A stretch of DNA of 24,919 nucleotides. Origin: an uncultured Streptococcus sp. GTDB taxonomy: Bacteria; Bacillota; Bacilli; Lactobacillales; Streptococcaceae. Made by a program: the position numbers and the translations under genes. Positions within the stretch are counted from its first letter, which is position 1. Every line of letters begins with the position of its first letter. This document shows positions 13,545 through 21,640 of the stretch, in pieces. The DNA is taken from NCBI GenBank assembly GCA_900755085.1, contig CAAEFF010000086.1:1-24919 (forward strand). Direction: 5' to 3'. Under the pieces are notes generated by a model, which saw nothing but the letters and a program-made list of their open reading frames with translations, had not been told where the DNA came from and searched no databases.

Positions 13545-14249
13545 TTACTTTTGCGCCATATCGGCTAGCGATTGCTTTTGTCGGCCATTTTCATCGAAAT
13601 TACTTGGATCCAACCAAGCTTCGAACCGCTCTTTGATAGTTGGCCATTCTTGGTCAATGATGGACAGCCAGTCTGTATCACGAGTCCGACCTTTATAAAC
13701 AACAGCCTGGCGGAAACAGCCTTCATAGGTGAATCCCAAGCGCTCAGCTGCTTTGCGCGAAGCTTGGTTTAAGGCATCACATTTCCACTCATAGCGTCGG
13801 TAGCCTAAGTCCTCAAACACATAGCGCGCCAAGAGATACTGGGCTTCTGTCGCCATGCGTGTCTTCTTGAGCGCTGGTGAGTAGGTCACTGCTCCGACTT
13901 CAATCACCCGGTTGGCTTGATCGATCCGCATAAGAGAGAAAGTCCCTAAGGCCTTGCCTGAATCTTTGTCTACTATCGCATAGTAAAAGCGACCTTGGGC
14001 TGTCATGAGCTCATCTAATAAGCGGTCCCACTCCTCTTCATTGCGGGCAGGGCCTTTGAACAGAAAGGTCCACATAGCTGCTGGGGAGGCTGGCCCGTAG
14101 ACCTGATAAAGATCTGCCCCGTGTTTTTCCTTTGAGAGGCGCTCGATCACGGTATAGCGACCCTCGATCCGCTCAATAGCTGGCAAGCGCCCCTGTGTAA
14201 AATCGGGCAGTGCATCGCCAATCGCTTGGCCAAATTCATTTGTTCTCAT
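13545..14249 (-). CDS. GNAT-family N-acetyltransferase embedded in the V-ATPase operon
   Basis: 234 aa, RimJ/RimL-like (Acetyltransf_3 type). The acetyl-CoA fold is seen as 'YYAIVDKDSGKALGTFSLMRI' (89-109), 'IEVGAVTYSPALKKTRMATE' (116-135, the pyrophosphate-loop region) and 'NQASRKAAERLGFTYEGCFR' (161-180). The first 55 residues precede the core. Its start overlaps the ntpG stop as ATGA and it ends 33 bp before ntpA, so it is translated as part of the ntp operon. Base composition resembles its ntp neighbours, so there is no sign of recent insertion. It is not a V-ATPase subunit in E. hirae. It might modify a pump subunit or an unrelated metabolite or protein N-terminus; no substrate can be inferred. 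Confidence 0.9.
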   Translation of the reverse strand: MRTNEFGQAIGDALPDFTQGRLPAIERIEGRYTVIERLSKEKHGADLYQVYGPASPAAMWTFLFKGPARNEEEWDRLLDELMTAQGRFYYAIVDKDSGKALGTFSLMRIDQANRVIEVGAVTYSPALKKTRMATEAQYLLARYVFEDLGYRRYEWKCDALNQASRKAAERLGFTYEGCFRQAVVYKGRTRDTDWLSIIDQEWPTIKERFEAWLDPSNFDENGRQKQSLADMAQK

Positions 14250-14566
14250 AAAATATCCTGTCCTACTGCTTTTTCAACATTATCACGAATGCGTTGCCGT
14301 CCTAGCCCTGTCGTTCCTCGATGGGTCGGGATAAGGATCAGAGCCGGTGTCAGCTGCTGGTCATAATAAGCCACTGTTTCTGGAATAGCCTGAGCTATAT
14401 CCTCTGTCAGGTAAATAATCCCGAAGTTTTCTCGGCTGAGTTTGCGCAAGGTATTGACCGCTTCTTGTGGCTCTGCGACCGGATAGGTTTGAAAGCCAAT
14501 CAGGCGAAAAGGAAGGATAGCGTCCCGATTGCCCACAACTGCGATCTTATAGGTCTGTTTGTCCAT
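14246..14566 (-). CDS. ntpG: V-type ATPase central stalk subunit (NtpG in E. hirae, subunit F elsewhere)
   Basis: 106 aa, matching the small subunit that binds subunit D in the rotor and stabilises it. The N-terminus 'YKIAVVGNRDAILPFRLIGF' is the family signature, followed by 'GIIYLTEDIA' and 'PALILIPTHRG'. The ATG at 14566 lies 20 nt inside the end of ntpC, and the stop overlaps the acetyltransferase start by 4 nt. Naming differs: E. hirae calls it NtpG, most other systems call it subunit F. Confidence 0.93.
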   Translation of the reverse strand: MDKQTYKIAVVGNRDAILPFRLIGFQTYPVAEPQEAVNTLRKLSRENFGIIYLTEDIAQAIPETVAYYDQQLTPALILIPTHRGTTGLGRQRIRDNVEKAVGQDIL

Positions 14567-15566
14567 AAATCGGTCTCATCCTTTCTTTGATGTCTGCTAG
14601 CGGAAAATCATTGTCCAAACCAGAGAGGACTAAACGAAGGTTGGTCACCTCTAACTCTTTTCCGTAAAGATAGCGGACAAGGGGGAGTGGCCCATCGACT
14701 TCAAAACGGCCAGCGTCTAGAAGACTGAATTTCACCAAACTTTCTAAATACTCCAACTCCACGGTCTTTAATTGACCAGCGCGCATCTTTTCTTCATAAG
14801 TCTCTAAGGCGAGATCGTACTCCAGCGGATTGACTTGATAAAACCAGGTCAACCACTGACCGGATTCTAACAGGTCGATCACCTGATGGGCACTGAGGCT
14901 TCCCTCATCCGAAAGCAACTGGTGCATGAAACTATGCGGTTTGTGCTGATCTAAGGCCCGTTTGACCGTAATGGCATTGTAAAAGTCAATGGTCACATCC
15001 ACTAACTGCTTCAAAATCGGATGATCTAGGCTGTCTCCTAAGTATCTCAGGTGTTTAAAATAAGCTAGATCCATCCCGATTTCAAGTACCCGCAAGTCTT
15101 GATAGTCTTGGTATTCTTGCCAGGTAGCAGCCACTTCTTCAGCCATAAAATTCGGGCAATGTTCTGCAGAAAAGGTCGCCACCAAATGCTCCAGCACATC
15201 GAGAGAATAAGGACCAATTGGGATCAATAAGTGTCCCAATGTGCGCTCTGTCGCCTTGTGTTTTAGATATACCTTGAGGTTATGATAGGTATATTTCAAG
15301 GTAAAAAGGCTGACCAAATCTGACTGAGGCGTTGCCTCAAAGGCCCATTGGTATTCTGCCAACAAGGCAGCCATCAAACGGCTCTCGATTGCTTCTGGAT
15401 TCTTGATCTCTTGGCCATCTAACGCATAGGGCGTTCCTTGTAGCAAAACTTCTCTGCTTTCGCTAGAGTCACTTGCAAGCAACTGCTCAAACTGACTGGG
15501 ACTGAGAAAACTGGCCTCACGTACACTGATTCCGGTATTGACTTGAGAATAGGTCCGTTCGCTCAT
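14547..15566 (-). CDS. ntpC: V-type ATPase subunit C (rotor-to-ring connector)
   Basis: 339 aa, usual length for the AC39/subunit d family, which links the central stalk to the membrane K-ring. Family features include 'YSQVNTGISVREASFLSPSQ' near the N-terminus, 'LFTLKYTYHNLKVYLKHKAT' and 'KERMRPIYG' at the end. It is mostly helical and soluble, with no membrane segment. AGGAGG lies 5 nt before the ATG, and the gene starts 9 nt after ntpE ends. Confidence 0.94.
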   Translation of the reverse strand: MSERTYSQVNTGISVREASFLSPSQFEQLLASDSSESREVLLQGTPYALDGQEIKNPEAIESRLMAALLAEYQWAFEATPQSDLVSLFTLKYTYHNLKVYLKHKATERTLGHLLIPIGPYSLDVLEHLVATFSAEHCPNFMAEEVAATWQEYQDYQDLRVLEIGMDLAYFKHLRYLGDSLDHPILKQLVDVTIDFYNAITVKRALDQHKPHSFMHQLLSDEGSLSAHQVIDLLESGQWLTWFYQVNPLEYDLALETYEEKMRAGQLKTVELEYLESLVKFSLLDAGRFEVDGPLPLVRYLYGKELEVTNLRLVLSGLDNDFPLADIKERMRPIYGQTDL

Positions 15567-15575
15567 CGTATCCTC

Positions 15576-16166
15576 CTAGTTTGCTTCATCAGTGAAAATG
15601 CTGGCTGCCATCTGGTAGCTTTCTTGCTCCCAAATGGAATCCACCAAATCACGGTAGAGATAGTTGTCATCAATCTTCCCAACCGACAAGACAAAGCCTG
15701 CTTGAGCTGGAATCGTCGCTTCTGAGACCGTCAAGTCCTGGTGAGCCTGACGCAAGTGTTCCAGATCAGCTGGTCCAAATTTTGCAGCACTCACTGCTCC
15801 AAAGGTCAAAGTTACCGCTTGTCCTTGATAGTGATCTAAGACAGCTTCTACAAATTGCACTTCCTTTTCAAGGGGCCATGCTGCCATCGCTTCATACGCC
15901 TCTGCAAAGAGATCCTTTAAGACCCGTTGCTTGGTGACAAGGGTTGATTGGCGTTTTTTATTTTCGATTTGTTGGGTTTCACGTTGCAATTGACGTTGAA
16001 TCCGCTTGAGCTGCTCCGAGCGTTGATTGAGTTTGTCTTGGATCAAACGCTCTTCTTGAACAGCCTCTTCTTTTAGGACGCTCTCTTTGGCTTCTTCTAC
16101 GAGTTTTCGCCCCTTTTCGTGGGCTTGGGCCAAGATCGAATCCTTCAATTGGGTATGTTCATCCAT
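15576..16166 (-). CDS. ntpE: V-type ATPase subunit E (peripheral stalk)
   Basis: 196 aa, normal length. Subunit E pairs with the small coiled-coil subunit encoded first in the operon to make the peripheral stalks. The N-terminal half (about 5-95) is a charged continuous helix rich in Glu, Lys, Arg and Gln ('ERLIQDKLNQRSEQLKRIQR'). The C-terminal half is the globular head-binding domain ('SVGKIDDNYLYRDLVDSIWE'). GGAG precedes the start. It follows ntpK after 68 bp that contain a small hairpin. Confidence 0.92.
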   Translation of the reverse strand: MDEHTQLKDSILAQAHEKGRKLVEEAKESVLKEEAVQEERLIQDKLNQRSEQLKRIQRQLQRETQQIENKKRQSTLVTKQRVLKDLFAEAYEAMAAWPLEKEVQFVEAVLDHYQGQAVTLTFGAVSAAKFGPADLEHLRQAHQDLTVSEATIPAQAGFVLSVGKIDDNYLYRDLVDSIWEQESYQMAASIFTDEAN

Positions 16167-16201
16167 GTCGTTTTTCTCCTATTGGCATGCGTCTTGTGTT
16201 T

Positions 16202-16217
16202 TTCGTCTCTAGACGAA
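16202..16217 (-). other. Hairpin between ntpK and ntpE
   Basis: TTCGTC and GACGAA pair around a TCTA/TAGA loop in the only sizeable gap among the membrane and stalk genes. There is no T-run, so it is not a terminator. It could protect the ntpK 3' end after mRNA processing, which would suit the higher copy number of K in the pump. Confidence 0.4.
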
Positions 16218-16234
16218 TCCATCAAAGCTAGCTC

Positions 16235-16714
16235 TTAACCGACGCGTAGGGTCAATAGGAAGGACACAACGAAGGCCAAGATGGCATAGGTTTCAACCAT
16301 GGCCGCAAGGATAACCCCTTTCATCATGTCTTCAGGACGTTTTGCCAAGATTTGCATCCCTGCTGTCGCAACATTTCCTTGGTGTTTTGCTGAGAAATAA
16401 CCAACGATCGCAACTGGAAGAGCTGTAAAGAAGTAAGCGACCCCTGTTTCAAGTGGCATATCTGGCTTAATTTGCAACCAGATCAAGATCCCGATAACGA
16501 AACCGTACAAACCTTGTGTACCTGGCAACAATTGCAGAATCAAGGCTTGGGCGAATTTTTCGGGTTGTTCTTTCAAGAGCGCTGCTGCTGCTTGACCCGT
16601 TTTACCAACCCCAAGGGCAGATCCCATCCCGCTGAGAGCGACGGCGATCGCGACACCAAATGCTGCAAAGAAGGCGCCCCCATGGGCTGAAAAATATGAT
16701 GCTAAAGATTCCAT
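16235..16714 (-). CDS. ntpK: V-type ATPase subunit K (rotor ring), predicted Na+-binding
   Basis: 159 aa, a duplicated two-helix protein with four membrane segments, typical of V-type ring subunits; only the second half has the ion-binding carboxylate. All five E. hirae NtpK Na+ ligands (Leu61, Thr64, Gln65, Gln110, Glu139) are present here with a constant shift of two: Leu63, Thr66, Gln67, Gln112 and Glu141, in LLPGTQGLYGF, SAKHQG and AAMVETYAI. The pump should therefore move Na+ rather than only H+. GGAG precedes the ATG; the gene follows ntpI by 30 bp. Confidence 0.95.
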   Translation of the reverse strand: MESLASYFSAHGGAFFAAFGVAIAVALSGMGSALGVGKTGQAAAALLKEQPEKFAQALILQLLPGTQGLYGFVIGILIWLQIKPDMPLETGVAYFFTALPVAIVGYFSAKHQGNVATAGMQILAKRPEDMMKGVILAAMVETYAILAFVVSFLLTLRVG

Positions 16715-16744
16715 GATATACTCCTATTTTTTAAAAGATAATAC

Positions 16745-18706
16745 TTATTTTTTTGTTTTAATATAGCGTTCAGAAGGTTTAAGAGGGCGAAATGGCTTGC
16801 CTCCTCCTTCGTAGAACTTACCGAAGAATTCCACAAAGATCAAACGAGCTCCATGCACGTACCCTGACAAGAAGGACAGGAACATATTAATGGCATGAAG
16901 GACGATAAAGAGCACAAGCCCTACCGTAAACCGTCCAAGCGGTGGAAAGAGATTGACAATGAGGTTAAAGGCTGAACCGATACTAGCTCCAGACAAGCCC
17001 AAGGCCATCAAACGGGTGAAGCTGACCAAGTCTCCAACATAGCCACTGACATTGTAAAGGTTAAAGAGACCAGACGCTAAACCAGACAGCTTCTTGGCAC
17101 TGACGATGGAAACAATCAAGATCCCAATGGCATTCAAAATAGCTAGCCACTTGCCAATCGGCACCAGAAGCGCCATCCCAGGCAAGATATTGCCCACTGC
17201 TAGCAGCATTAAGCCGAGCAGGATCAAAACCCAAGCAAAGCCTGAATTGTATGCTTCGGTGTAGTCTTTGAGGCGGACATTTTTCATTCCTCCTAGGAAG
17301 AGGCCCACTAAGACGGTGATAAAACCAAAGACCACTGAGAGGATCAGGATGGTCATAGCATTGCTGGTCGTACTGATCAGGGCAAAAGGCATCTCAAATC
17401 CAAAGAAAGAGCCATAGACCACTCCCCAAAGGGCAACGGAAATCCCGAGGAGACTGAAGAAACGAAGGTTCTTGGCTGTACCAGGCTTGAGCTTGAAGGC
17501 TTTAAGAGCAAACCCTGTTGCTACCGTTAGCAAGAGTCCATAACCGATATCTGCGACCATCATGCCAAAGAAAACAAAGTAGAAGAGCGACACAATCGGT
17601 GTCGGATCTTTCTCGTAATACTTAGGCAGGGCGTACATCTCTGTGACTAATTCAAAGGGCTCTACCAAGGCACTATTTCGCAACTGGATCGGAACGTCAT
17701 CCCAATCTTTTTCCGTTACATCGCGCGTCTCTAGTAGGACCCGAGAACCAAAACCTTGCCGCAAGAAATCTCGTAACGAGGCCACTTGGGCTGTCTCAAT
17801 CCAACCCTCCAAGGCTACCAAGCTTTGCGTGCTGGCAAGAAGCGATTTGGCCTCCTCACGAGCTCCCATACTCAACAAGTAATCCATCTGGTACTTGAGC
17901 TGGTCCAACTCCTTCTGGGAGTTTTGTAACTCTGCTAGCGTTGCTGCAACAACAGCTTCTTGCTCTTTGATTTCCCCTTCTAGGCGATCCAAGTAGACAG
18001 CTGGAAGTTGCTCTTCTTCATAGTCCAATTCTTTGAACCCATGTTCTTCCAGAAGCTCTTGAACAGCCGTACGATCTCCCGAACGATACAGGATGACATA
18101 GCCGTGTTCTGTCTCAGACGTAAAGACTTCTTCTAGTTCCAGCTCAGGATGAGCTTTTAAGGAAGAACGAACAGCGTCTGTATCGCTATTGGGAATGGTC
18201 CCGATCAAGCCGTGCACATAGTGAAAGGTAGCAAGGGCTGCTGGCGTCACCTCTAAAGGCCGCCATTTTTCTAAGCGCTCGATCTCTTCCTTTGCATCTG
18301 CAATCTTCTGGCGAGCCTTGTCTAACACGCGCAACTGGCGTTTCAACTTGGTCAATAGAAGATTCTCATCTCGAATCATCCCGTGGGCCTGCAGATCATC
18401 AAAAGACAAACTTAAGGGTTCTTCCTTGAGAGCTTGCATGGCCTTCTTCTCAGGCATGTAAGCTTCTAATGTGGCAATCATTTTTTCGACTTGTTCTTGG
18501 CGTTTTTGCAACTCTACCAAGGATTGACGATTGTCTTCTGTCAAGGGCTGAGACAAGGTAGACGCCTCAAAGGCTGCCTGCCACTCTTCGTTTTCACTTA
18601 GATCATAAATCTGAACGTTTGCTTGGGCTTGCAAGTCTAGTAGTAGTCTGTCCAAGTCATCTTTGGGCAAGATAAGGGACAGTTTTTGCATCTGACTAAT
18701 GGCCAT
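16745..18706 (-). CDS. ntpI: V-type ATPase subunit I (membrane stator, a-subunit)
   Basis: 653 aa, normal length. The first half (about 1-335) is cytoplasmic with coiled-coil stretches ('DKARQKIADAKEEIERLEKW', 'LEGEIKEQEAVVAATLAELQ') that grip the peripheral stalks. The second half has about seven or eight membrane segments, starting at 'PTPIVSLFYFVFFGMMVADI'. Conserved arginines expected to work with the K-ring glutamate lie in 'FTRLMALGLSGASIG' and 'HGARLIFVEFFGKFYEGGG'. The start at 18706 lies inside the end of the preceding small subunit gene, an 11-nt overlap. Confidence 0.96.
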   Translation of the reverse strand: MAISQMQKLSLILPKDDLDRLLLDLQAQANVQIYDLSENEEWQAAFEASTLSQPLTEDNRQSLVELQKRQEQVEKMIATLEAYMPEKKAMQALKEEPLSLSFDDLQAHGMIRDENLLLTKLKRQLRVLDKARQKIADAKEEIERLEKWRPLEVTPAALATFHYVHGLIGTIPNSDTDAVRSSLKAHPELELEEVFTSETEHGYVILYRSGDRTAVQELLEEHGFKELDYEEEQLPAVYLDRLEGEIKEQEAVVAATLAELQNSQKELDQLKYQMDYLLSMGAREEAKSLLASTQSLVALEGWIETAQVASLRDFLRQGFGSRVLLETRDVTEKDWDDVPIQLRNSALVEPFELVTEMYALPKYYEKDPTPIVSLFYFVFFGMMVADIGYGLLLTVATGFALKAFKLKPGTAKNLRFFSLLGISVALWGVVYGSFFGFEMPFALISTTSNAMTILILSVVFGFITVLVGLFLGGMKNVRLKDYTEAYNSGFAWVLILLGLMLLAVGNILPGMALLVPIGKWLAILNAIGILIVSIVSAKKLSGLASGLFNLYNVSGYVGDLVSFTRLMALGLSGASIGSAFNLIVNLFPPLGRFTVGLVLFIVLHAINMFLSFLSGYVHGARLIFVEFFGKFYEGGGKPFRPLKPSERYIKTKK

Positions 18707-19019
18707 AGCTTGCTACCACCTTTTCTACAATGGCTTCGACTAAACCGGCGCGCTTGTCGGTCATCGCTTGCTGCACCTTGGCGTCATTTCTCGCGACCGT
18801 TTCGTCTAGGTCTTTGGCTAAAGCGACAAGTTTTTCTTGGGCATTGGTTTCAGCCTCAGCTACCAATTGCTTGGTTTCCTCATCGTAATGCTGCGCCACT
18901 GTTGCAAGGCGATCACGCGAATCCGTCCGGACTTGCTCGACCTGATCTTCATAAGTAGCGATCACGCCTTGAGCAGCCTGTTCGATCTCTTGCATCATTT
19001 CGAGTGTTGCATTCGACAT
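18696..19019 (-). CDS. ntpF: V-type ATPase small coiled-coil peripheral stalk subunit (NtpF in E. hirae)
   Basis: 107 aa, almost entirely charged helix ('EETKQLVAEAETNAQEKLVA'), matching the partner of subunit E in the peripheral stalks (NtpF in E. hirae; often annotated subunit G or H). The ATG at 19019 is preferred because AGGAGG lies 7 nt upstream; an in-frame GTG at 19025 would leave only 1 nt. It is the first gene of the ntp operon, behind its own promoter, and overlaps ntpI. Low sequence conservation in this subunit means the assignment rests partly on position. Confidence 0.85.
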   Translation of the reverse strand: MSNATLEMMQEIEQAAQGVIATYEDQVEQVRTDSRDRLATVAQHYDEETKQLVAEAETNAQEKLVALAKDLDETVARNDAKVQQAMTDKRAGLVEAIVEKVVASYGH

Positions 19020-19074
19020 CGTCACACCTCCTTATTCAACTATCATTCTTTAAACAACAGTATAATTACCTTAG

Positions 19075-19080
19075 ATTATA
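19075..19080 (-). promoter_or_regulatory. V-ATPase operon promoter, extended -10
   Basis: On the minus strand TGGTATAAT, an extended -10, about 55 bp before the ntpF start. No good -35 is present. No clear terminator separates it from the ROK gene upstream, so readthrough from the sialic acid genes into the ntp operon is possible. Confidence 0.65.
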
Positions 19081-19142
19081 CCATATTTTACATAGTTTTG
19101 TTTGGGAAATTAGGGATCGATCGCTCCTAAAACGACCGTTTT

Positions 19143-20039
19143 TTAAGACAAGTTTTTCCCCTGATCCATTAAAAATTTGGCTACTGCTCCCAATCTTCCT
19201 GCTTCATTTCCTAATGTAGCCGTTACAATTTCTCGCGGTAAGAATCGTTGGTCCTGAACTGCATGATACAACTCATTTTGCAACAGAGGCAGCAAAACAT
19301 CTGAGCGAGCAAAGATGCCACCTCCTAAAATCATTTTCTCCGGATTTAAGACATAAGAAAGAGTGACCAACCCTTGTGCCAGATGATGAACGTATGTTTC
19401 TAAGACTCTCAAAGCAACTGGATCACCCTTATCCACCGCCTCAAAAAACGTTTTACCAGTTTGATGGTGTAAGCCAGATGCTTCCTCATACATCTGAACA
19501 AGTGCTGACGCAGACGCTAAGGATTGCCAATCAGCATTCCCAATCGGTAAATATCCGATTTCGCCTGCTGTGAAATTATGCCCGGACAAGATTTGTTCAT
19601 TGGTGAAAATACCACCACCGATACCGGTCCCAACCGTAATCATAACAGTAGAATGGCTATTTCTGGCTGCACCTTTCCACATTTCTCCTAACAAGGCGCA
19701 ATTGACATCATTTTCTACTGTGACGGGAATGGAAAATCGTTTCTGAATCTCGCTGGAAAAATCAGTTCCACTATAAGAAGGAATGGTATAACCTGCATAT
19801 ACAATTTTCCCTGATTGGCTGTCGACCACACCTGCTGTCGAAATCGCAACCCCGTCTAAATCAAGACTAGATTGATAGCTGGCAATGAGGTCGCAAATTT
19901 GCTCCAGTATCTCATTGGTTTGGTTCTCATGGCATATCTTGGTTCTCTGTTCTGAAAAATGTCCCAAAGCATTGCCATCTTCATTATATACATCCGACTT
20001 AATAGATGTACCTCCAATGTCGATCCCTAAAATATTCAT
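19143..20039 (-). CDS. nanK: ROK-family sugar kinase, probable N-acetylmannosamine kinase
   Basis: 298 aa, usual ROK length. It should phosphorylate ManNAc to ManNAc-6-phosphate in the cytoplasm. ATP site DIGGTSIK (7-14), catalytic Asp111 in VENDVNCAL, second phosphate loop GTGIGGG (137-143) and sugar-binding Glu160 in GHNFTAGEIGY. The zinc motif CxCGxxGCxE of many ROK kinases, including E. coli NanK, is missing: after GEIGY the sequence runs 'LPIGNADWQSLASASALVQ'. Zinc-free ROK kinases of the BglK type are known, so it may still be active. The substrate is inferred from its place among nan genes. It overlaps the RpiR gene by 4 nt and is probably translated with it. Confidence 0.85.
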   Translation of the reverse strand: MNILGIDIGGTSIKSDVYNEDGNALGHFSEQRTKICHENQTNEILEQICDLIASYQSSLDLDGVAISTAGVVDSQSGKIVYAGYTIPSYSGTDFSSEIQKRFSIPVTVENDVNCALLGEMWKGAARNSHSTVMITVGTGIGGGIFTNEQILSGHNFTAGEIGYLPIGNADWQSLASASALVQMYEEASGLHHQTGKTFFEAVDKGDPVALRVLETYVHHLAQGLVTLSYVLNPEKMILGGGIFARSDVLLPLLQNELYHAVQDQRFLPREIVTATLGNEAGRLGAVAKFLMDQGKNLS

Positions 20040-20872
20040 TGTTCATCCTCCGTTTTATGTAAATTGAGGGCCGAAAGTGTATTGGTGAATATATGATTCC
20101 TTCTCTCTCTATCCAAGTCAACATAATAGGCATAAAAAATATCGACTACAACTAAGACTGGGAATTGTGGTGATATGAGCGTACCTTGGGGCAAACTTTC
20201 CTTTACTGCCACAGACACCAGCTCCTCACACCGCCCTTTTAAAAATGCACTTATTTTCGATGTTATTAGAACAGTCCTAGAACCTTTTTGCTTTGCTTGA
20301 TACACAGCATCCAGAATTTCTTTGGTCTCACCTGATAAGGAAATCCCGATCACCAGGCATTCATCATCCAGCATGACCTCATTGACTCGGATCATGTGGT
20401 CATCTGTAATCGCCTTACAAATCATTCCCAATCTCATGAAACGAAATTCCATTTCACGCGCCACAAGGCCGGAACTCCCCATCCCGTATATATAGACCCG
20501 TTTTGCGCTGTCTAACATCCGGCTGACACGCAAGAACTGTTCTTCATCAATCAAGGAAAATGTCTTATTTAGCAACTCTCCATAATCAGATAAGACACTT
20601 TTTGTAATGTGGCGACTAACATTTTGAATCTCCTGATTGGATCCCTCAAATTCATAGACAAATTGCCGGTAGCCTGTAAACCCACACTTTTTAGCAAATC
20701 TTGTCAAAGAAGAGAGGGAAACATACAATCGTTTCGCTACTGATTGTGCAGACAAGTCGTCTTGCATAACCTGATCAGATAAAAAATAGTCGGCTATTTT
20801 CTTTTCTAAATCCGTTAAGCTTTCATAGACCGACTCAATAATAGGTTGTATACTTTTTTCTAATGTAACCAT
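20036..20872 (-). CDS. nanR: RpiR/MurR-family regulator, probable sialic acid regulator
   Basis: 278 aa, normal for the family. N-terminal helix-turn-helix, about 1-77, with 'SAQSVAKRLYVSLSSLTRFAKKCGFTGYRQF'-type spacing (DNA-binding centred on residues 42-70). C-terminal SIS domain, about 115-260, with 'VYIYGMGSSGLVAREMEFR' and 'VIGISLSGETKEILDAVYQA', which in this family binds phosphosugars such as ManNAc-6-phosphate. GGAGGAG directly precedes the ATG. It is coupled to the ROK kinase gene. Context makes regulation of the nan genes likely, but the operator is not identified, and the promoter of the first nan gene is outside the window. Confidence 0.85.
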   Translation of the reverse strand: MVTLEKSIQPIIESVYESLTDLEKKIADYFLSDQVMQDDLSAQSVAKRLYVSLSSLTRFAKKCGFTGYRQFVYEFEGSNQEIQNVSRHITKSVLSDYGELLNKTFSLIDEEQFLRVSRMLDSAKRVYIYGMGSSGLVAREMEFRFMRLGMICKAITDDHMIRVNEVMLDDECLVIGISLSGETKEILDAVYQAKQKGSRTVLITSKISAFLKGRCEELVSVAVKESLPQGTLISPQFPVLVVVDIFYAYYVDLDRERRNHIFTNTLSALNLHKTEDEQ

Positions 20873-20912
20873 TTCTCCTCCACTCTGGCAAGATCTTCTA
20901 AAAACGGGGAAA

Positions 20913-20937
20913 GAGGCTGGGAATAGTCTCCAACCTC
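20913..20937 (-). other. Hairpin between the YhcH-family gene and nanR
   Basis: On the minus strand GAGGTTGG pairs with CCAGCCTC around 9 nt (one U-G pair), followed by TTTCCCCG and TTTTT. It is a weak or degenerate terminator. A smaller hairpin, GGCTC-TATC-GAGCC, lies at 20973-20986. I see no convincing promoter in 20873-21092, so nanR may depend on readthrough. Confidence 0.45.
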
Positions 20938-21092
20938 CACTAACAATTCATGGGAACATCCGTCCTCTGAAAGGCTCTATCGAGCCATTTAGACCACTCA
21001 ATGAGAGAAATCAGTGGCCAGATGACAAGAACCCTTCCCTCAAAAATTGTTCTATTTCTCCCGCTTGGAATGAAAAGAATGAACCACGCAGG

Positions 21093-21542
21093 CTATAAGC
21101 GCACTTTAAAAACGACCTTGCGAATACCTTGTGCCTGATCCACTTTCAAACCTGTCTTGTGCGCATCATTTGGATCTAATAACAAAATGCTACCAGGGGT
21201 AAAATGAATATCAAACAGGGAAGAACCAGACATTTGTTGCCAATCCTCTTCTTTCACGTAATCTTCCACCTTCATATTAGACAAAAAATTATATGAGATG
21301 CGTTCTTTTCCTTCAAATAGGACATGAACGTCATAGTAAGCTCGGTGGCTTTCCCACACACGGTGCTCTTCATCCGTTGTTTCCATTTCAATCACATTGT
21401 AAAAGAAATCATCAGAGACTGTATGCGTCCCCTTTTCCTCTTGACTGACATCATGTGTTTTTAAATAGTCTACCACTTTCTTGAGTGCAGGGTGTTGAAT
21501 GTCTCGTGCAATCGCTGCATCTTTATACTGTACTAATTCCAT
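21093..21542 (-). CDS. YhcH/YjgK/YiaL-family protein (DUF386), sialic acid anomerase-like
   Basis: 149 aa from the ATG at 21542, chosen because AGGAG lies 8 nt upstream; an in-frame start 18 nt earlier has no such site. Family motifs: 'ESHRAYYDVHVLFEGKERI' and 'FTPGSILLLDPNDAHKTGLK', giving the His and Asp/Glu residues of the cupin-like metal site. The E. coli relative YhcH (NanQ) is described as a sialic acid anomerase that speeds supply of the open-chain sugar to the lyase. The position between symporter and regulator in a nan operon supports the same role here; the biochemical assignment is by family. Confidence 0.85.
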   Translation of the reverse strand: MELVQYKDAAIARDIQHPALKKVVDYLKTHDVSQEEKGTHTVSDDFFYNVIEMETTDEEHRVWESHRAYYDVHVLFEGKERISYNFLSNMKVEDYVKEEDWQQMSGSSLFDIHFTPGSILLLDPNDAHKTGLKVDQAQGIRKVVFKVRL

Positions 21543-21590
21543 ATTGGAACTCCTTTCCAAATTCTACCTAGGCTTCTGATGGCTCTTGCC

Positions 21591-21626
21591 TATTGAAGAT
21601 AGAGACCTGTTTTCCTATCTTCAATA
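21591..21626 (-). other. Perfect 12-bp hairpin between the symporter and YhcH-family genes
   Basis: TATTGAAGATAG (21591-21602) and CTATCTTCAATA (21615-21626) pair perfectly around a 12-nt loop. No T-run follows, so it is more likely an mRNA-stabilising or processing element, or a protein site, than a terminator. Confidence 0.6.
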
Positions 21627-21640
21627 GCTGATATACCACT

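Noticed and set aside
19085..19142. AAAACGACCGTTTT as a terminator after the ROK gene
   Set aside because: The centre leaves a loop too small for a stable hairpin, and the longer alternative stem is weak.
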